From: Chamaelirium japonicum
Lineage: Eukaryota; Streptophyta; Magnoliopsida; Liliales; Melanthiaceae
Assembly: GCA_947650365.1 (NCBI GenBank)
Contig: OX393550.1
Location: 48,034,440 to 48,098,439, forward strand
Direction: 5' to 3'
Length of the DNA: 64,000 nucleotides
The position numbers were made by a program, and so were the translations under genes. Below the pieces are notes generated by a model. That model was not told the origin of the DNA. It saw only the letters and a list, made by a program, of their open reading frames with translations, and made no database searches. Shown one piece after another: positions 41,039 through 54,800 of the stretch. The number at the start of each line of letters is the position of its first letter. Position 1 is the first letter of the stretch.

Positions 41039-41821
41039 CTGCGAGAAAGCATAAGCACACAGATGGGGTTATCACCAACATGGACCACCGTCTACTAATT
41101 GGGACAAACATCAAATCTGCACCGTACCTGAATGATCAGCTCATCGGGGATGTGCGGCAAAACCTCCCGAACTCTGTCTGCCATTGTAATCAAGTCCGGC
41201 GTGTTTCCGTTGACAGGGGCCGTAGTGTTTCTGAACCGCAATCCAGCTGCATCCCTGTTGGGCCTGAGGGAAGAGGATGGCGGAGCAGAGGAACCCGGGG
41301 CATTCTGAGGCGGCCACATGCTCCATGTGGTGGCATCATCTAGTGAACTGTGGCCATAGTTTTCACTAACAGATGCCAGTTGCCTCATCATCATCTGGAC
41401 CCCGCTAAGCCCAGCCGATCTGATTGCGCTGGATGTACCCGCACCGTCCGTGCCTGGATTTGGCCAAGGAGGCACCCAGTTGGGATCGAACCCTACTCCC
41501 CTGCGCAGCCGAGCGGGGAAAGGCATAACATAACATGGCAAACAAAAGTAGATTTATATATCAAGTGTCAACTCCGAATGAATTCCATAGATATAAAGAA
41601 AATTATGAGTAGTACAACACTATCTGAAGTCTGAACTGAGGTTTAGAGAGAGAGAGAGATGCAGCACTGAGTAGAATATTTGAGCCAAAGTGCATTTACA
41701 ACTGAATGAAATAGTTCACGATCTATCAAAAGAATACATCATGTAATCATTGTGATGATAGGATCAAACATTTTAAAGAAAAAAATCTAACAGGCTGTAT
41801 ACATTCAGGTCATTGCAAAAT

Positions 41822-41889
<68 letters not shown>

Positions 41890-41904
41890 AGGGAGGGAGG
41901 GAGG

Positions 41905-41957
<53 letters not shown>

Positions 41958-44900
41958 GAGTTCACGGCCATATATGGTCTCGAGTAAACTCTGCAAAAGT
42001 ACATCTTAGGCAATCTAACAAAAGATGAAAAACACGTGATTCTGTGTCCGATAACTCGTGCATTTGTTGATTGCAAAACTGCATAGTGGACCATGAAGAT
42101 CAATAGTAGTACAACCCATTCATTGTGACCTACACCTCTTAGATCATTAAATGGTTTTAATTATTAATTTAGATGGTTGCACACTTGCACGTATGCCATA
42201 GCCATGTTCATTTCGATATTATTGAAAAGTTCTCAAAGCACCTTGCTTGATCTACATCTCTAGATTCCTTTCCCTATTATTAAATAATTTATATATTTCT
42301 TCCTCACCTTCATTTTGCTCACCTTCATCGAAGCCTAGCTTATCATACACTTAATCATAATGTGTAAATATAGCCCTAGTAACTAGCATCTTAAGCCTCA
42401 GCTTTTAATACATTTTTCAAGTCTTCAGCATCATTTGTTCCTTGTCATTCCTTGAAGCATGATCTCCTTTTCTCTTTTGTCTTTCTAAACTAATCATTCC
42501 ACCACTAGATCTCTTTATTTGCATGTCATATAACTCTAGATTCTCCAAGTACTTCTCTAGCAATTCTCTTGAGACATTCTATTATCTAATTGCACATAGA
42601 CTAACTTCCCGCTGGTGGTGCTCTTCGTCCATATGTACTTTTTCAAGACTTGATTCCCTGCATTTACTAACGTCTTTTAGAAGTATGTCATGTTACGACC
42701 AAGGAAGGCCATCTGGCATAATCCAAGTCTCTCCCCTAGAAGAGCACAAGCTATGAGGACTGAGGATGTCAGCTAGCTCCCTGTCCAAGCTCGATAAAGG
42801 ATAGCGAGGGGTGTAGAGTTGATCTCTTTATGAAGGAGATACGAGTTGATCCCCTACATCAGATCGAGCCCGGACTTCGATCAAGAAGAGTGTCTCAACT
42901 AACCTCTTTGTCGAGGCCTATCTACGAAGGAGACTACATGCCTCGGTAAGACCCAGCCCAAAGGAGCTTGGTAAAGACTCTATTGCAATCAAAGACTGCC
43001 CACACACAGGTAGCACCATTGGTGAAGAGGCAAAGCTAGGGCGTTGTAAATTGTGACCTTTATGGTTGTCGTTTGCGCGTGAGGCACATTGCCATCTAGA
43101 GGAGTGGCGGACGCCGGACACAACCTTACACACAGAGCTAATTACTCAAGGGTCGCGACATCAGACACATTCGACTAAACCCGGTATTGCACCAACCATG
43201 AGAGTCGGGCGTGATAAATTAAGCGGCAAGATGGCAGGCCTAGCACCAGTCATCACATTATCTCCACATCCTGGCCCATAACGGCAATCGTTTTAGGTGC
43301 ACCATGTTGGACTCATCCAATTGATCGTGAGAGGTAATTAATCATAGGCATGGGTCGTGTCCAACGGAGGCGCAGGGGAGATGCCACACAAGCACGATAG
43401 GACAAGATGGCTCCAATCAAACTCGGTCACGTGGCCGGTATCCTTACCTCTTCAGTGACAAAGATAGTGACCGAGTATAATTAAGGATGACAAGCCTAGA
43501 GGACTTACGTACGGATATGGGGCAATACTGGACTAACAAGGGGACGATAAAGAAGCGGCCATGCAGCAACCCTGAGGAGGTGATAAAAGGGACCCTAGGC
43601 CTCCATGAAATAGGGCAAAAAAGATAGACTAGCAAGCGGTGGGTAAAACCAGAGAGAAAGAGGGACACTGTTACAAAGAGGCCAAAAGATAGAAAGCTTA
43701 AGAGAGCTTGTAATTTTTCCTCTACGTAGTGAATTCTCTCGGAGATTATCATCTGGTTTTTTATCTTCTCTTTGCAAAGGGTTTTCCACGTAAATCATTG
43801 AGTTTATCTCCTTCCTTACTCTAATCTACTCCTACGTCCCTTACTATAGTCTACCTGTAACCAAGCCCTTAATTGGAATGATTCGTCAAGAAGTATCCAT
43901 AAAGCTCACTCTACATAGATGGGACAAAGCTGGATAGTTACAGTGATGCCTATGGTAATGGGCGGATAGATTCAAAGGTCCTACATCATATGTTTTTTTG
44001 TTTCTCGGCAATTTAAACATTGCATATCCTGAGAACAATGAGGAATAGATTTGATGGCCAAAAGAGAGCTTTATTGTATCAGCCACAAGAATTTAGGCAT
44101 AGACAGACCTAGGATGACCACTAGGAAAAGAGAACTTCCAAAAAGGATGCAGCCTTTAAAAAGTAAGAGATTAAAACTTCCATCTCTATGAGATGCAAAG
44201 CTCAACAGAAACAATAGCTATCCACAATAAGGTTTGTGGTCATTAATTAGGATTAAAAAAGCACATAAAAAGAGGTGTGTAACCAACAAAGCCATGATAG
44301 CTATTGCAGAATCCCATAATGCACGTTACAATTTTAAGTTGGTTGTACTAAGCATAAGTATCGTATTTTCATGGAAAATCTCACAAAGAGAAACAGTATA
44401 CAGATGAAAAGAAATTGAACCTCCACAAAGTGCCGGAAGCGTTCTGTTGCTGAATAGGCAATGCCCCAACAGGCAGTGGATGTCCAGATATTCTTTGCTG
44501 GTCCAATCCCATATTGACCTGTTCAACAAGTTGTTCATCATTGGATACGTGTCCAGCAGGGGAGCTTGTGTGGTTTGGAGAACTAGATAAGAAAAGAGGC
44601 TTTCGACACGTAGGGCATGAATACACCTCAGTTAAGCGCTGATCCAACCTGGTAGTTATACACCCCAAATTTATGAAAATAAGATTGATGTGGATGAAGC
44701 AAAGAATAGAAGTATCTTAGCAATGAAAAAAAAAAGACTTTGAAGGTAATACAAGTCTCTGGATAACTTGAAACTAAAGCACACACACTAACACTGGTTG
44801 AAAGGACAGCATAAACTATAATAGTCAAACCCATAATATGTTTCATTAGCAGCAACAGATTATGTTCCATGTGCAAAACACTTCCAAATCAGTACTCTTG

Positions 44901-47900
44901 CAGACCTTCACAATATGGCAAAATATGGAGAAATTCAACTCCATAGTTGTGAAGTGTAAAGAAACTAATAAAACATGTGAAAGGCATATAAATCATACCA
45001 AGACCTCAAGCAAGCAAGATGAAAAAGATGATTGCATGCCAGCTTTTTAGCCCTAGCCATTGGTCCCTGTGATTTACACAATCAGTTTTCTCCCTGCAAA
45101 AACAACTAACTACAAGCTTATAGGTGAATTTGGAGAGCCCCTTACTTTACAAATAGCACATTCATCATCATATGCACATAGCTCTTCATATGTAGCATCA
45201 GGAAGAGCCCCATTAAGGGAACTAAGAGCTTTCTTTAACTTAATATATCCTCTAATCCGCTTCACAGTTGCACTTACAAGAGCCTGTCAGTCGAATAAAA
45301 AGATTAGGATCTCATTATTACCATAATCTAGCCCAAAAGGACTCAGTCTGATAAAGCAGAGCTGTCAAATAACAACACTTACTCGCATGTTTAGAAAAAG
45401 GACTGCATCCACTACATGAAATGTCAAGCCATGAAGCCACCATATAATTAAGTAATGACTTAGCGCCATTAACAAAGTTATCGTGTCTAGGAAAAACCCA
45501 CAATTTCGGATGAGAAGTCCCTTCCATTCTGATAAAGATCCTGCAAACAAAAGTATTCAACTGAGATATCTATAAAATTTCAAACATCCAATTGTACAAG
45601 CCAAAAAATTAAAATGATGACAAGGCAAAGTCAAGAAAGATAATATATTTTGCAACTAAAAAAAGAAGTAAGAACACACCATATAGATAGATACAACGAA
45701 TAAGGTGAGTCGGTGACATTAAAATAATACAGGGGAACAAAAGATATTACTTAAGAATGATGCCCTTTAAAGGAAGACCACCTATGGGCTACAAGCCTAT
45801 AACTCCACCAAACTATGGCAACAGAAGATCAACGGTACTATGAATAAATAAAGGAGTTTTTAGTTTCCATTAATTCCATGATTAGAAAAACAATGGAAAA
45901 CTTAAAAATTTTGCTCTTAGATTTTTTTAAAAAAACTTGAACTTAAATTACCTGATAATTAAAAGACAAATATTCTTGCATGTTGCTTTACATTAATTAC
46001 ATAAGAAGTTTTTTAAGTGATTGATGTGATAATTTTGGCACACATAAATTACGTAGCTAGTAAGTAGTAGGATCAAAAATTGTGCGAACCTATGATTGAA
46101 CTTTTCCTTTCTTCCTACCTTTCTTCTCTTTTTGCCTTTTACAAATCCCTCTCAGTGATGTGTGTATGTGTGTGTGTGTTTGGTGGTGGTGGTGGTGGTG
46201 GTGGTGGTGAGTGGATGTGTGTGGGTGGGTAGGGGCGTGTGTGTGTGTGTGAGTGGATGGGTGAAGAGAGGGATAAGTGGGGGCACTAGATCCCTAGGAG
46301 GTTAATAAATAAAATAATATCTAGTAATAATCTATATAACATGGCACGGCGGTCTAGATGTTGACTAGACAAAATGGAATAAGCTGACTAGACAAAAACG
46401 CATGCTGACTGGACAAAAAAGAATGGGTATATTCTATCATTTTTGTTTTGCAAATAGCCAAATATGTAAATACATTAATACTTGATGTATCAATTATGGT
46501 GTATGTGGATCTAATCCAAAACACACATTAAATGATGGATCCACCATATTTTTATATTTATGGCAAATGTATATTTGACACATTGGGTAAAAATATCATG
46601 GACCCATCAGATTTGGCAAATGCATACCACATTTGCCAAAACATACAAAAACAAAATATTTAACACATTTTAAACCAAAGACCCATCAATCAGATTTTGA
46701 ATACTTTTGTCCTATTTAAAAATATATTAGAAAAATGTGTTGGATCAAACATATTTTAAATCTTGTGGATCAGACACATTTGCCATATTTTAAATTTGAT
46801 GGTTCTTAGTTTCTTGTATCATTTACTTCTCTAAAACACACATTAAATGATAATGGATTTTAAATCTGGTGGGTCAAATACACATATATAATTTTGTGTG
46901 TTGGGTCTTTGCTCATGCCTGTCGGCCTTTAGTCTATCCATGCTTGGCACACCCTTATATGCTTCGCCTTTTTTTTTGTTGTTGTTGAAAGGTTACACTA
47001 TTATTTCATCAAGTAACATTACAAGCCTTACAACCAAAGCCCGCATCACTATACAGACTGCATCTTGCCTTGGCTCTTGCTCCAGAATTTATTTATTTTG
47101 TGCCACCATGAGGTACCCATGGATGTGCATGCTAGGGGTGCAACCCCAATCTATCTAGAGTTCTTGCTATAAATCAAAAGTTTTCTTCATATAAGCTGTA
47201 ATGGGGTCTAATTTGTCAATTGCATACAAAATTCTTGCTTTATTGTGATAATGTTTGTTGGATTGTTATTGTCCTATAACTCTTTTTTTTTTTTGTTAAA
47301 TTGCTCTGGTATAAATGAGGCGGTTTAATTTAAAAAATAAATTTTTTGATAGTTCAAATTAATTTTTTTAAATACTAATTTTGATAAATGAGGAGGTTCT
47401 CGCTTTGACCGTTGGTTTTCCTAGGGTTGTTGGTCCACTGGGACGGGGCCATAGGAGCTGGGTGTTACCTCCGAAGGCGACCGCGTAGGTGACAGCGAAT
47501 GTCCCAACATTGGCTGTTGTTGATGGTGTTGGGGTTGTCGGTCCGTCGGGGCGGAATCGCTGTAGGCCGGTGTTGCCGTCGAAAGTGTTTTGTTGTCGAA
47601 GTCGATCAGGTCTACGTGTTGCCGACTAATACGCTGGCGTGGGTGGGAGTGGTGATACCGGGGGGGGGGGGGTCTTACTGTCGAAGGCAGCCAATTGCAG
47701 TGTTGACAGATGTGTTGCCGCCGAAAGCGGCCCGATGCAGTGCCGATAGGCACGGGCATGCACTAGTATCTATATAACATGGCACGGCGCTTTCGTGCTG
47801 ACTAGACAAAATGGCACCAAAGCTGACTAGACAAAAAAACGCTGACTAGACTAGACTCTATCTCATCCTACAATCTTGATCGGGTAGGTCAGCTGTATGA

Positions 47901-48187
47901 GAGCTGCATATAGGGCTGCATATATGGAAATAGAATTAAGAGAGCAATCCGAGAGAGAATTAAGGGGGGGACCAGCTCTGTGGAAGGGACGGCTGAGATG
48001 AATTTTAGAGAGATAAGGGGCTGGGTACAGCGGCTGAGATGGTTTGTTACCGGCTGAGATGGTTTGTTACGGGTGGTGATGCCCATCTGGTGTCTCTTCC
48101 GTCCGTCTCTCTCTCTCCGTCCGTTTCTCTCTGCGATCTCTCTCGCTATCTTTCCCCAAATCTATCCCCATCGCCCCCCAATTCCCG

Positions 48188-48224
<37 letters not shown>

Positions 48225-48771
48225 CTCTCTCTTCCCCCGATCTCTCTCTCCCGTTCTCTCTCTCCGTCTCTCTCTCTCTCTTCCTCCGTCTCTCTCTCTC
48301 TCTTCTCTCTTCAAGTTTGAGAGAGTGGGCCGCGATGAAGTCGGGCCTGGGTACAGCTAGCTAGATAGGGGGTTGCATCTCGGACGGCTGTGATGGAGTT
48401 TGTCTTGCCCCTCTTTCAGCCCCCTCATCGTGGCGCCCGCCATTCACGCCTCCCTCTTCCATGCGAGAAGAACGCCCCCCTCTCCCCTCGCCGTCATCAA
48501 TCCGCCCATTCCCCTCAAAATCCCGAGCCGCCCTTCAAGACAATCGAGAGAAGATCGCACCTCTGCGACCACCTCCCATGATCGCACCTCTGCACCAAAT
48601 CCGGATGATCCCGGTATGGAAACCTTAAATTCCCTTTCTATTTTTGCCCAATTCCTTTCATTTCAAATGCACTCACCCCCTACCCTTCAACCTTATTTGA
48701 TCTGCAAAAGCCATCGACCCTTGCCGCACCATCGTCAAGGAGGAATCAACCCCTCAACGCACCAGGTATGG

Positions 48772-48819
<48 letters not shown>

Positions 48820-51800
48820 TACCATTGTCAAGGAGGAATCAACCCCTCAACGCACCAGGTATGGCCTCTCTCTCTCTCTCTCTCTCTCCTTTGGATCATA
48901 GGGCATATAGAGAATATCGTCCTCTGTTTTTTTTTTTTTCTCAAAATGACTCTCCTCTATTTTCAGATAAAAAATAATTCTTTCCATAATATTGTCCCTC
49001 TGTTTTTTCTCTCAAAATGATTCTCTGTTTTTTTTTGTGTGTGTTTTTCATAGAAAAAATATGGTCTCATAAAACTTCATCCTTTTGAGGAATCAACCAC
49101 TCAACGAACGCAAACTTCATTATTTCCATTTTTTTTATAGCAACAACATGGAGAATACTGTTAATCTGTTTCTTTTCTAAAAAAACTAATCTCAGTTAAT
49201 TTTCTTAGTAAATGGGTCGGGTCTGATTTTTGTATCCGACCTATTTAATACCCTTTTAAAAACCAATGGGTTGGGCCAGTATTGCCGTCGAAAGTTTTTT
49301 GTTGCCGCTTGGCTCACCAACTTCTAACCAATTGTCACAAAAGCAGCTTGCCTCACCAACTTGGTTAGAAGTTGCCTCACCAAGCTTGGCTCACCTATAT
49401 TGTACTTGGGCAAAAAGTTTTGGAATCTGATTTTTTTTTTTATCTGATTTTGTTTTTAATCCAGTGTTTTTTTCGTTTTTTTGTAGCGGTGATTCAACAA
49501 GGCGTCCATTAAACCGAGGTGAGATCTTTCTCTCTTGGTTATTATTATTATTTTTCTTCTTGGGCCAAAAAAATGGACATTGTACTTCCTGGGCAAAAAA
49601 AAATTGATTCCCCATATGTCTTTTTCACTATATGTCTTTTTCACCATATGTCTTGGCTCAACCCATCCCCACCTAGCCGCACGCAAGCTCTAGGTCCGCA
49701 CTCTAGCACTCTCTCTATCTTAGTAAGAAAAAAAAAATCAGCAATTCAGCAATTTTTTTTTCTTTTCAATCAACATGAATTGCATGTTTATTTCTGTGCT
49801 TTCTTTGTCTGCACAGCTTTTTGAACATCATTGATTTTTACACAGCTTTTGTTGATTATTTCTGGGCTTTCTTTGTCCGATTTGGTAACTATGCCGGCAG
49901 GCACAGGCATGAATTAGTGTACTTACAGTACATGCATAAATGTTTGTTTAATATGTATATATGCAGATGCAAACTGTATGCTGCACATATATTTCTTTGG
50001 TACCCTAAGCAGTTGGACATTTTGCTAATGGTCGCTCCTTGCCTTACAAAGCTCCATTATTTTCAATCTGTTCATCATCCATCAAACTTTATCCCATTAC
50101 GATCGGGTCATCTATCAAGCTGAAGCACAACTCTAATCTATGAGTTCTCTTGGAGTATTAAGCTGAATGTCAAATCTGCCGCCAATTCTGATGCTTGGTT
50201 GCATGCCTAAAAGTAGCACTGTAGCATGCCAGAAAACTGAAAAGGCTTAAAATCTACCATACTGGTTACATAGTCTAAGCTCATGCAGAGTCTCCTAGGA
50301 CCTAGACTAGGAAGTTGTCTACACAAAGAGGATCACTCTAATTTAGTTTGTTCCTATTTCTTCAATTGTATTATGACAATTGTCCAAAATAATGCTGATT
50401 TTTGCCCGAAATCCAGTAATAGCATCTTAAACCATTGGGTTTGCTGATTTTTGCACAGCTTTTGGATATTTTGGATTCACCTTTATTCTTTCCTTCGACA
50501 TTCTAAGTGTTTACCATGCTCTATATTGCGAGCCTTTAAATCTTTAAAAATATGCTGTTTTTTATACTTCTTCATTGTCCCCAGCCCTTGCACGCACCCC
50601 AAACCCTTCAAGAGGCTGTGACTCGCACTAGCACTCTCTCAATCTTAGTAAGAAAAAAAAATCAGCAAATTTTTTTTATTTTCAATCAACATGAATTGTA
50701 TGTTGATTTCTGGTATTGGTAGACCTTGGAGAAATCAAACAATTTTACTGTTATAGCAGGACACTTTGCTGTTGAATTTTGGCTCACATCAGATAATTTA
50801 TTCATATTTTCACACAAATTCTGATTTTGACAACTTAAACCGCACTTAACTTTTTTTCCTACAAAAGGCTAGAATAGAAGTGGGCCGCTTCTTTTTGAGT
50901 CTTGAATCATAGGCATTTACAAATTATGAGTGTTGATCAATGATATACTTTTGTGTGTATAAGAGCATCTCCAGACCTTGCTCAAATTTTTACTCAGATT
51001 GAGTAAACATTTGAGTAACAACTCAATCTGATACAGAGCACTCCAGCCCTTGCTGAAATTTGAGTAAAAACTCAATTTGGTATGAGTTTGTGTATGGGCT
51101 GGAGCTGATTTTGGAGCTTTACTCAGATTTGAGTAAAAACTTCATGAGCAAAAGCTCCAAAAGGTACTTCCAACGGCTTTGTTTTTACTCAAATCTGAGT
51201 AAAGGCTCCAAAACCAGCTCCAGCCCTTGCTCAAACTCATAACAAATTTTTTTCTTGATTGCCACATCATCCATGGTAAAATGAACTATGGACACCACAC
51301 TCATTGTCAGAGCCCACTTGGGTTATGGGAAACGATAAAAAATCCCACAGATCCCTTCCACACGGAAAGAAAAATTTAGTCTCCTGATAGTGTGAAACAT
51401 ATTCTCTCACGCAATAAAGGATAAGGCTACGTTTTCATCTGTGTTCGGCGGAGATACTCATATTGGGCATCAAGCTAATCGTATGGCGAGTAAGATCAAT
51501 GATATTGTCAGCACGAACCAGACGGCTTTCATCAAAGGTAGGCTGATCTTGGACAACGTAGCTACGGTGCAAGAACTGATCTACCATATCAAGGAACGGA
51601 AAGAGGAAGGAATCATTTTGAAAATCGACTTCGAGAAAGCTTTCGATCGGCTAAACTGGAGCTTCATCCTGAATACCCTCAGAGCTAAAGGTTTCTCGGC
51701 CAACTGGATCCGTTGGGTTTGGAACTGCCTCTCCACTTCCACTATCTCCTGTTTAGTGAATGGTCAACCAGGTAAGCAGTTCAAGACGGGCAGAGGAGTC

Positions 51801-54800
51801 AAGCAGGGTTGTCCGCTTTCCCCATTTCTTTTCATTCTAGCTATGGATGTCTTCGACGCCATGATAAGAAGGGTGGAGCACAGAGGTCTGTTAACAGGGA
51901 TTGGTGATCCGAGCTGGAGAACAGCAAATCTTCATTTTGCGGATGACACGATCATCTTTTGTGCAGCGAAGAGGGAGCAAGTCAGCCTGCTTAAGATCCT
52001 TCTATACTCGCTAGAGCTTGTTTCCGGGCTGAAGGTTAACTTTTCGAAGACTTCACTCTTCTACATCGGAGTTAATGAGCAGCTTGCGACTTCCCTTGCT
52101 GCAGTGCTAAATTGCCGTAGAGATTCCCTCCCTACGAAATACCTGGGTTTACCTCTGAACGATAATAGGCTTAAAAAGAACGACTGGTACAAGGTGATCG
52201 AGAAGATGGATATCCGATTGGCAGGGTGGAAAGGCAAGAATCTTTCACTAGGAGGCAGACTGACTCTGGTTAATGCAGTTCTTACGATGATCCCGTCCTA
52301 TCATCTCTCTTTTTATCTCATGCCGAAGTGGGTCATTACGAAGATAGACTCGATCAGAAGTAACTTCCTGTGGAAAGGTGCAGATAACAATTTGAAGACC
52401 TACCATCTGGCTAAGTGGGGTATGGTCTGCAAATCCAAGGAGGAAGGAGGCCTGGGGGTTATTAATCTTGCGGATCACAACAAAGCCCTTCTGGGTAAAT
52501 GGTGGTGGCGACTTCAAAATGATCAAGGGGATAATTGGAGCTCAGTAATTCGTGGCAGATACTTCAAAAGATTTAAGCCGATGCAGGTTAGAAGTAGAAC
52601 TTCTGGGAAAGTCTCGCCTTTTTGGAAAGGGATTCAGAAGATTGGTAATATCTATAAGTGTGGGATTAATCTGAGAGTGAGGAATGGGAAGTCTACCAGT
52701 TTCTGGGAAGACAGGTGGCTGGTGGAAGGCCAGTTAAAAGACTGGTATCCAGACCTCTATGAGTTGGCTTGGGATAAGAAGGCGTCGGTTCGATCTCAAT
52801 GCCTGGTTTCAGATAATATCACCACTTGGGATTTGAAATTTCGTCGAGCTATCCCGGTCTTCCTTCAATTCCAAGTGCGGGAGCTGAGGGATCTCCTACA
52901 ACTCATTTCGATTGATGAGGCAGAGGATGAGGCTACTTGGCGACTGGCGTCCTCCGATATTTTCTCCACGAGATCTTTCTACAATTTCATTAACAAGGGA
53001 GGCTTGATCTGCCCGGTGGCTGGTGCCTTATGGAGGTCTAAGGTACCACTTAAGATTCGAATTTTCATGTGGCTAATGATTAAGAAGAAGCTGTTAACTA
53101 AAACCAACCTCCTTCGCCGGGGCAATCAGCGGATCACAGATGCAGATTGTGTACTCTGCGGGCATGGCCGTGAAGATGTTAACCACCTTTTTCTTCACTG
53201 TCCCTTCGTAAAAGAGATTTGGGATCCTCTTCGGAAAGGGCTGAAGATTAAAGGTGCGCCAGGATCGGTTTTCTCTTTGTGGACAGTCTGGAGGGAGAAA
53301 CGTATTAAACGTAGACTGCGTCACAGCTGGGATATGGTGGTTATGGCAGTATGCTGGAGCATTTGGATGGAGCGTAATAGCAGAATTTTTAGACAAAGGA
53401 GTACAGGTTCAAAAGTGGTCAAGAACTCGGCGAAGATGAGGCTTCTCCAGTGGAAGGTTGCCTTGCAGGGGAAGAAATTGCAGCAACTAGAGAACATTAT
53501 CTGTAATCGTTTTTTATTTTGTTTTCTCTTTCTTCCGTGTCCTAAGGGCTTTCTGTATCCTGATTTTTGAGTTTTAATGCACTGGTAGGGGTCTAAGCCG
53601 AACCCCCCCTCATCCACTGAGAGGGATTTCTCAAAAAAAAAAAGAAAAGAGAGAATGTAGATTTCCCGACTTATATTTAGCTTCTCCTCTATGAATCACG
53701 GATACTCCTATATGGCTTGCGTACCCATACTGGACACGTATTCGACATGGATACGATCGGATACGTGTCGGATACGGCCCAACCATATTTGAAAATAAAA
53801 ATTCAAAAAAATAGAATAAAATGGATATGACCGAATACGGTCAGATACGAGGTGGATACGAACTGGGATACGTTTACGTTTAAAACAGTTGTCGGGTCAG
53901 GCTGGCTTGGGTTAAAACCCGAATCGAAGGTACTAAACCCGAATGCCTGTGTTAAAACCAAATGCGGATCGGGCCGGCTTGGGTTAAAACCCAAATCGAA
54001 TGTTTTAAACCCGAATCAGGTTGGATTTAAAGGGCAAAAACGAAACCCTTCGTCCCTCGAGCTGAGAGCTTCGTCCCCCGAGTTGAGAGCTCTCGTCCCC
54101 GAGCTTGGGTTAAAACCCTAGGTCCTTCTCGAAGAAGAACAGTCGCTCCTGGCGCTCCATCTCGAAGTCCCGAAGATCCGCCACCACCGCTCCAACTCGA
54201 AGTCCCGAAGATTCGCCACCACTGCTCCATCTCGAAGCCTTGAAGATCGTCCGCTCCCCACTCCGCCTTGAAGATCGGCAGACTGCAGTGCCTGAAGCTC
54301 GTCTGCTCCTTTTCATCAAAACCCAAAGGTACCCTTCCTGATCTAGGGTTTTTTTGGGAATCAATTGGGAACTAAGTCGATCTAGGGTTTTATGGGAATC
54401 AATTGGAGAATCAGAGGAATCAATTTGGAGTTAAGTCGATCATCAATGATGAATAACTTGCTTGTATGTTGCAGTTTCTTCATGCTATGTTTCTCTGCAG
54501 TGAAGAATAACTTATATGCAGCAATCGATCAGGGAATCAATTGTATGCTGCAATTATGTGCTCGAAAGTTCTGTGCTTTCTCTAGTCTATGTTTCTTTGC
54601 AATGATGAATAACTTGCTTGTATGCTGCAGTTTCTCTATGCTATGTTTCTTTGCAGTGATAAATAACTTGTATGCTGCAGTCGATCAGGGAATCAAACCA
54701 ATTGTATGTTGCAGTTCTTTGTTTTCTCTATGCTATGTTTCTCTGCAGTGATGAATAACTTGCTTCAGTTGCTTGTATGCTGCAGTTTCTCACTTTATGC

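Larger units (their letters stand above)
41501..44420 (-). other. RIN2-like intron, 2.9 kb
   Basis: The donor is GTTCAA at 44420-44415 and the acceptor lies at 41502-41501. It contains a compound GA/GGGA microsatellite (41826-41953) and an LTR-like stretch (about 42690-43800). Other parts are unremarkable. Confidence 0.7.

Noticed and set aside
41350..41634. Plus-strand ORFs opposite the RIN2-like CUE exon
   Set aside because: They are shadows of the minus-strand exon, which fits the family and splice sites.
47421..47777. Protein gene in the GC-rich island of the RIN2-like intron
   Set aside because: Short, proline/histidine-rich, overlapping frames on both strands and repeated phrases nearby; no domain or splice context.
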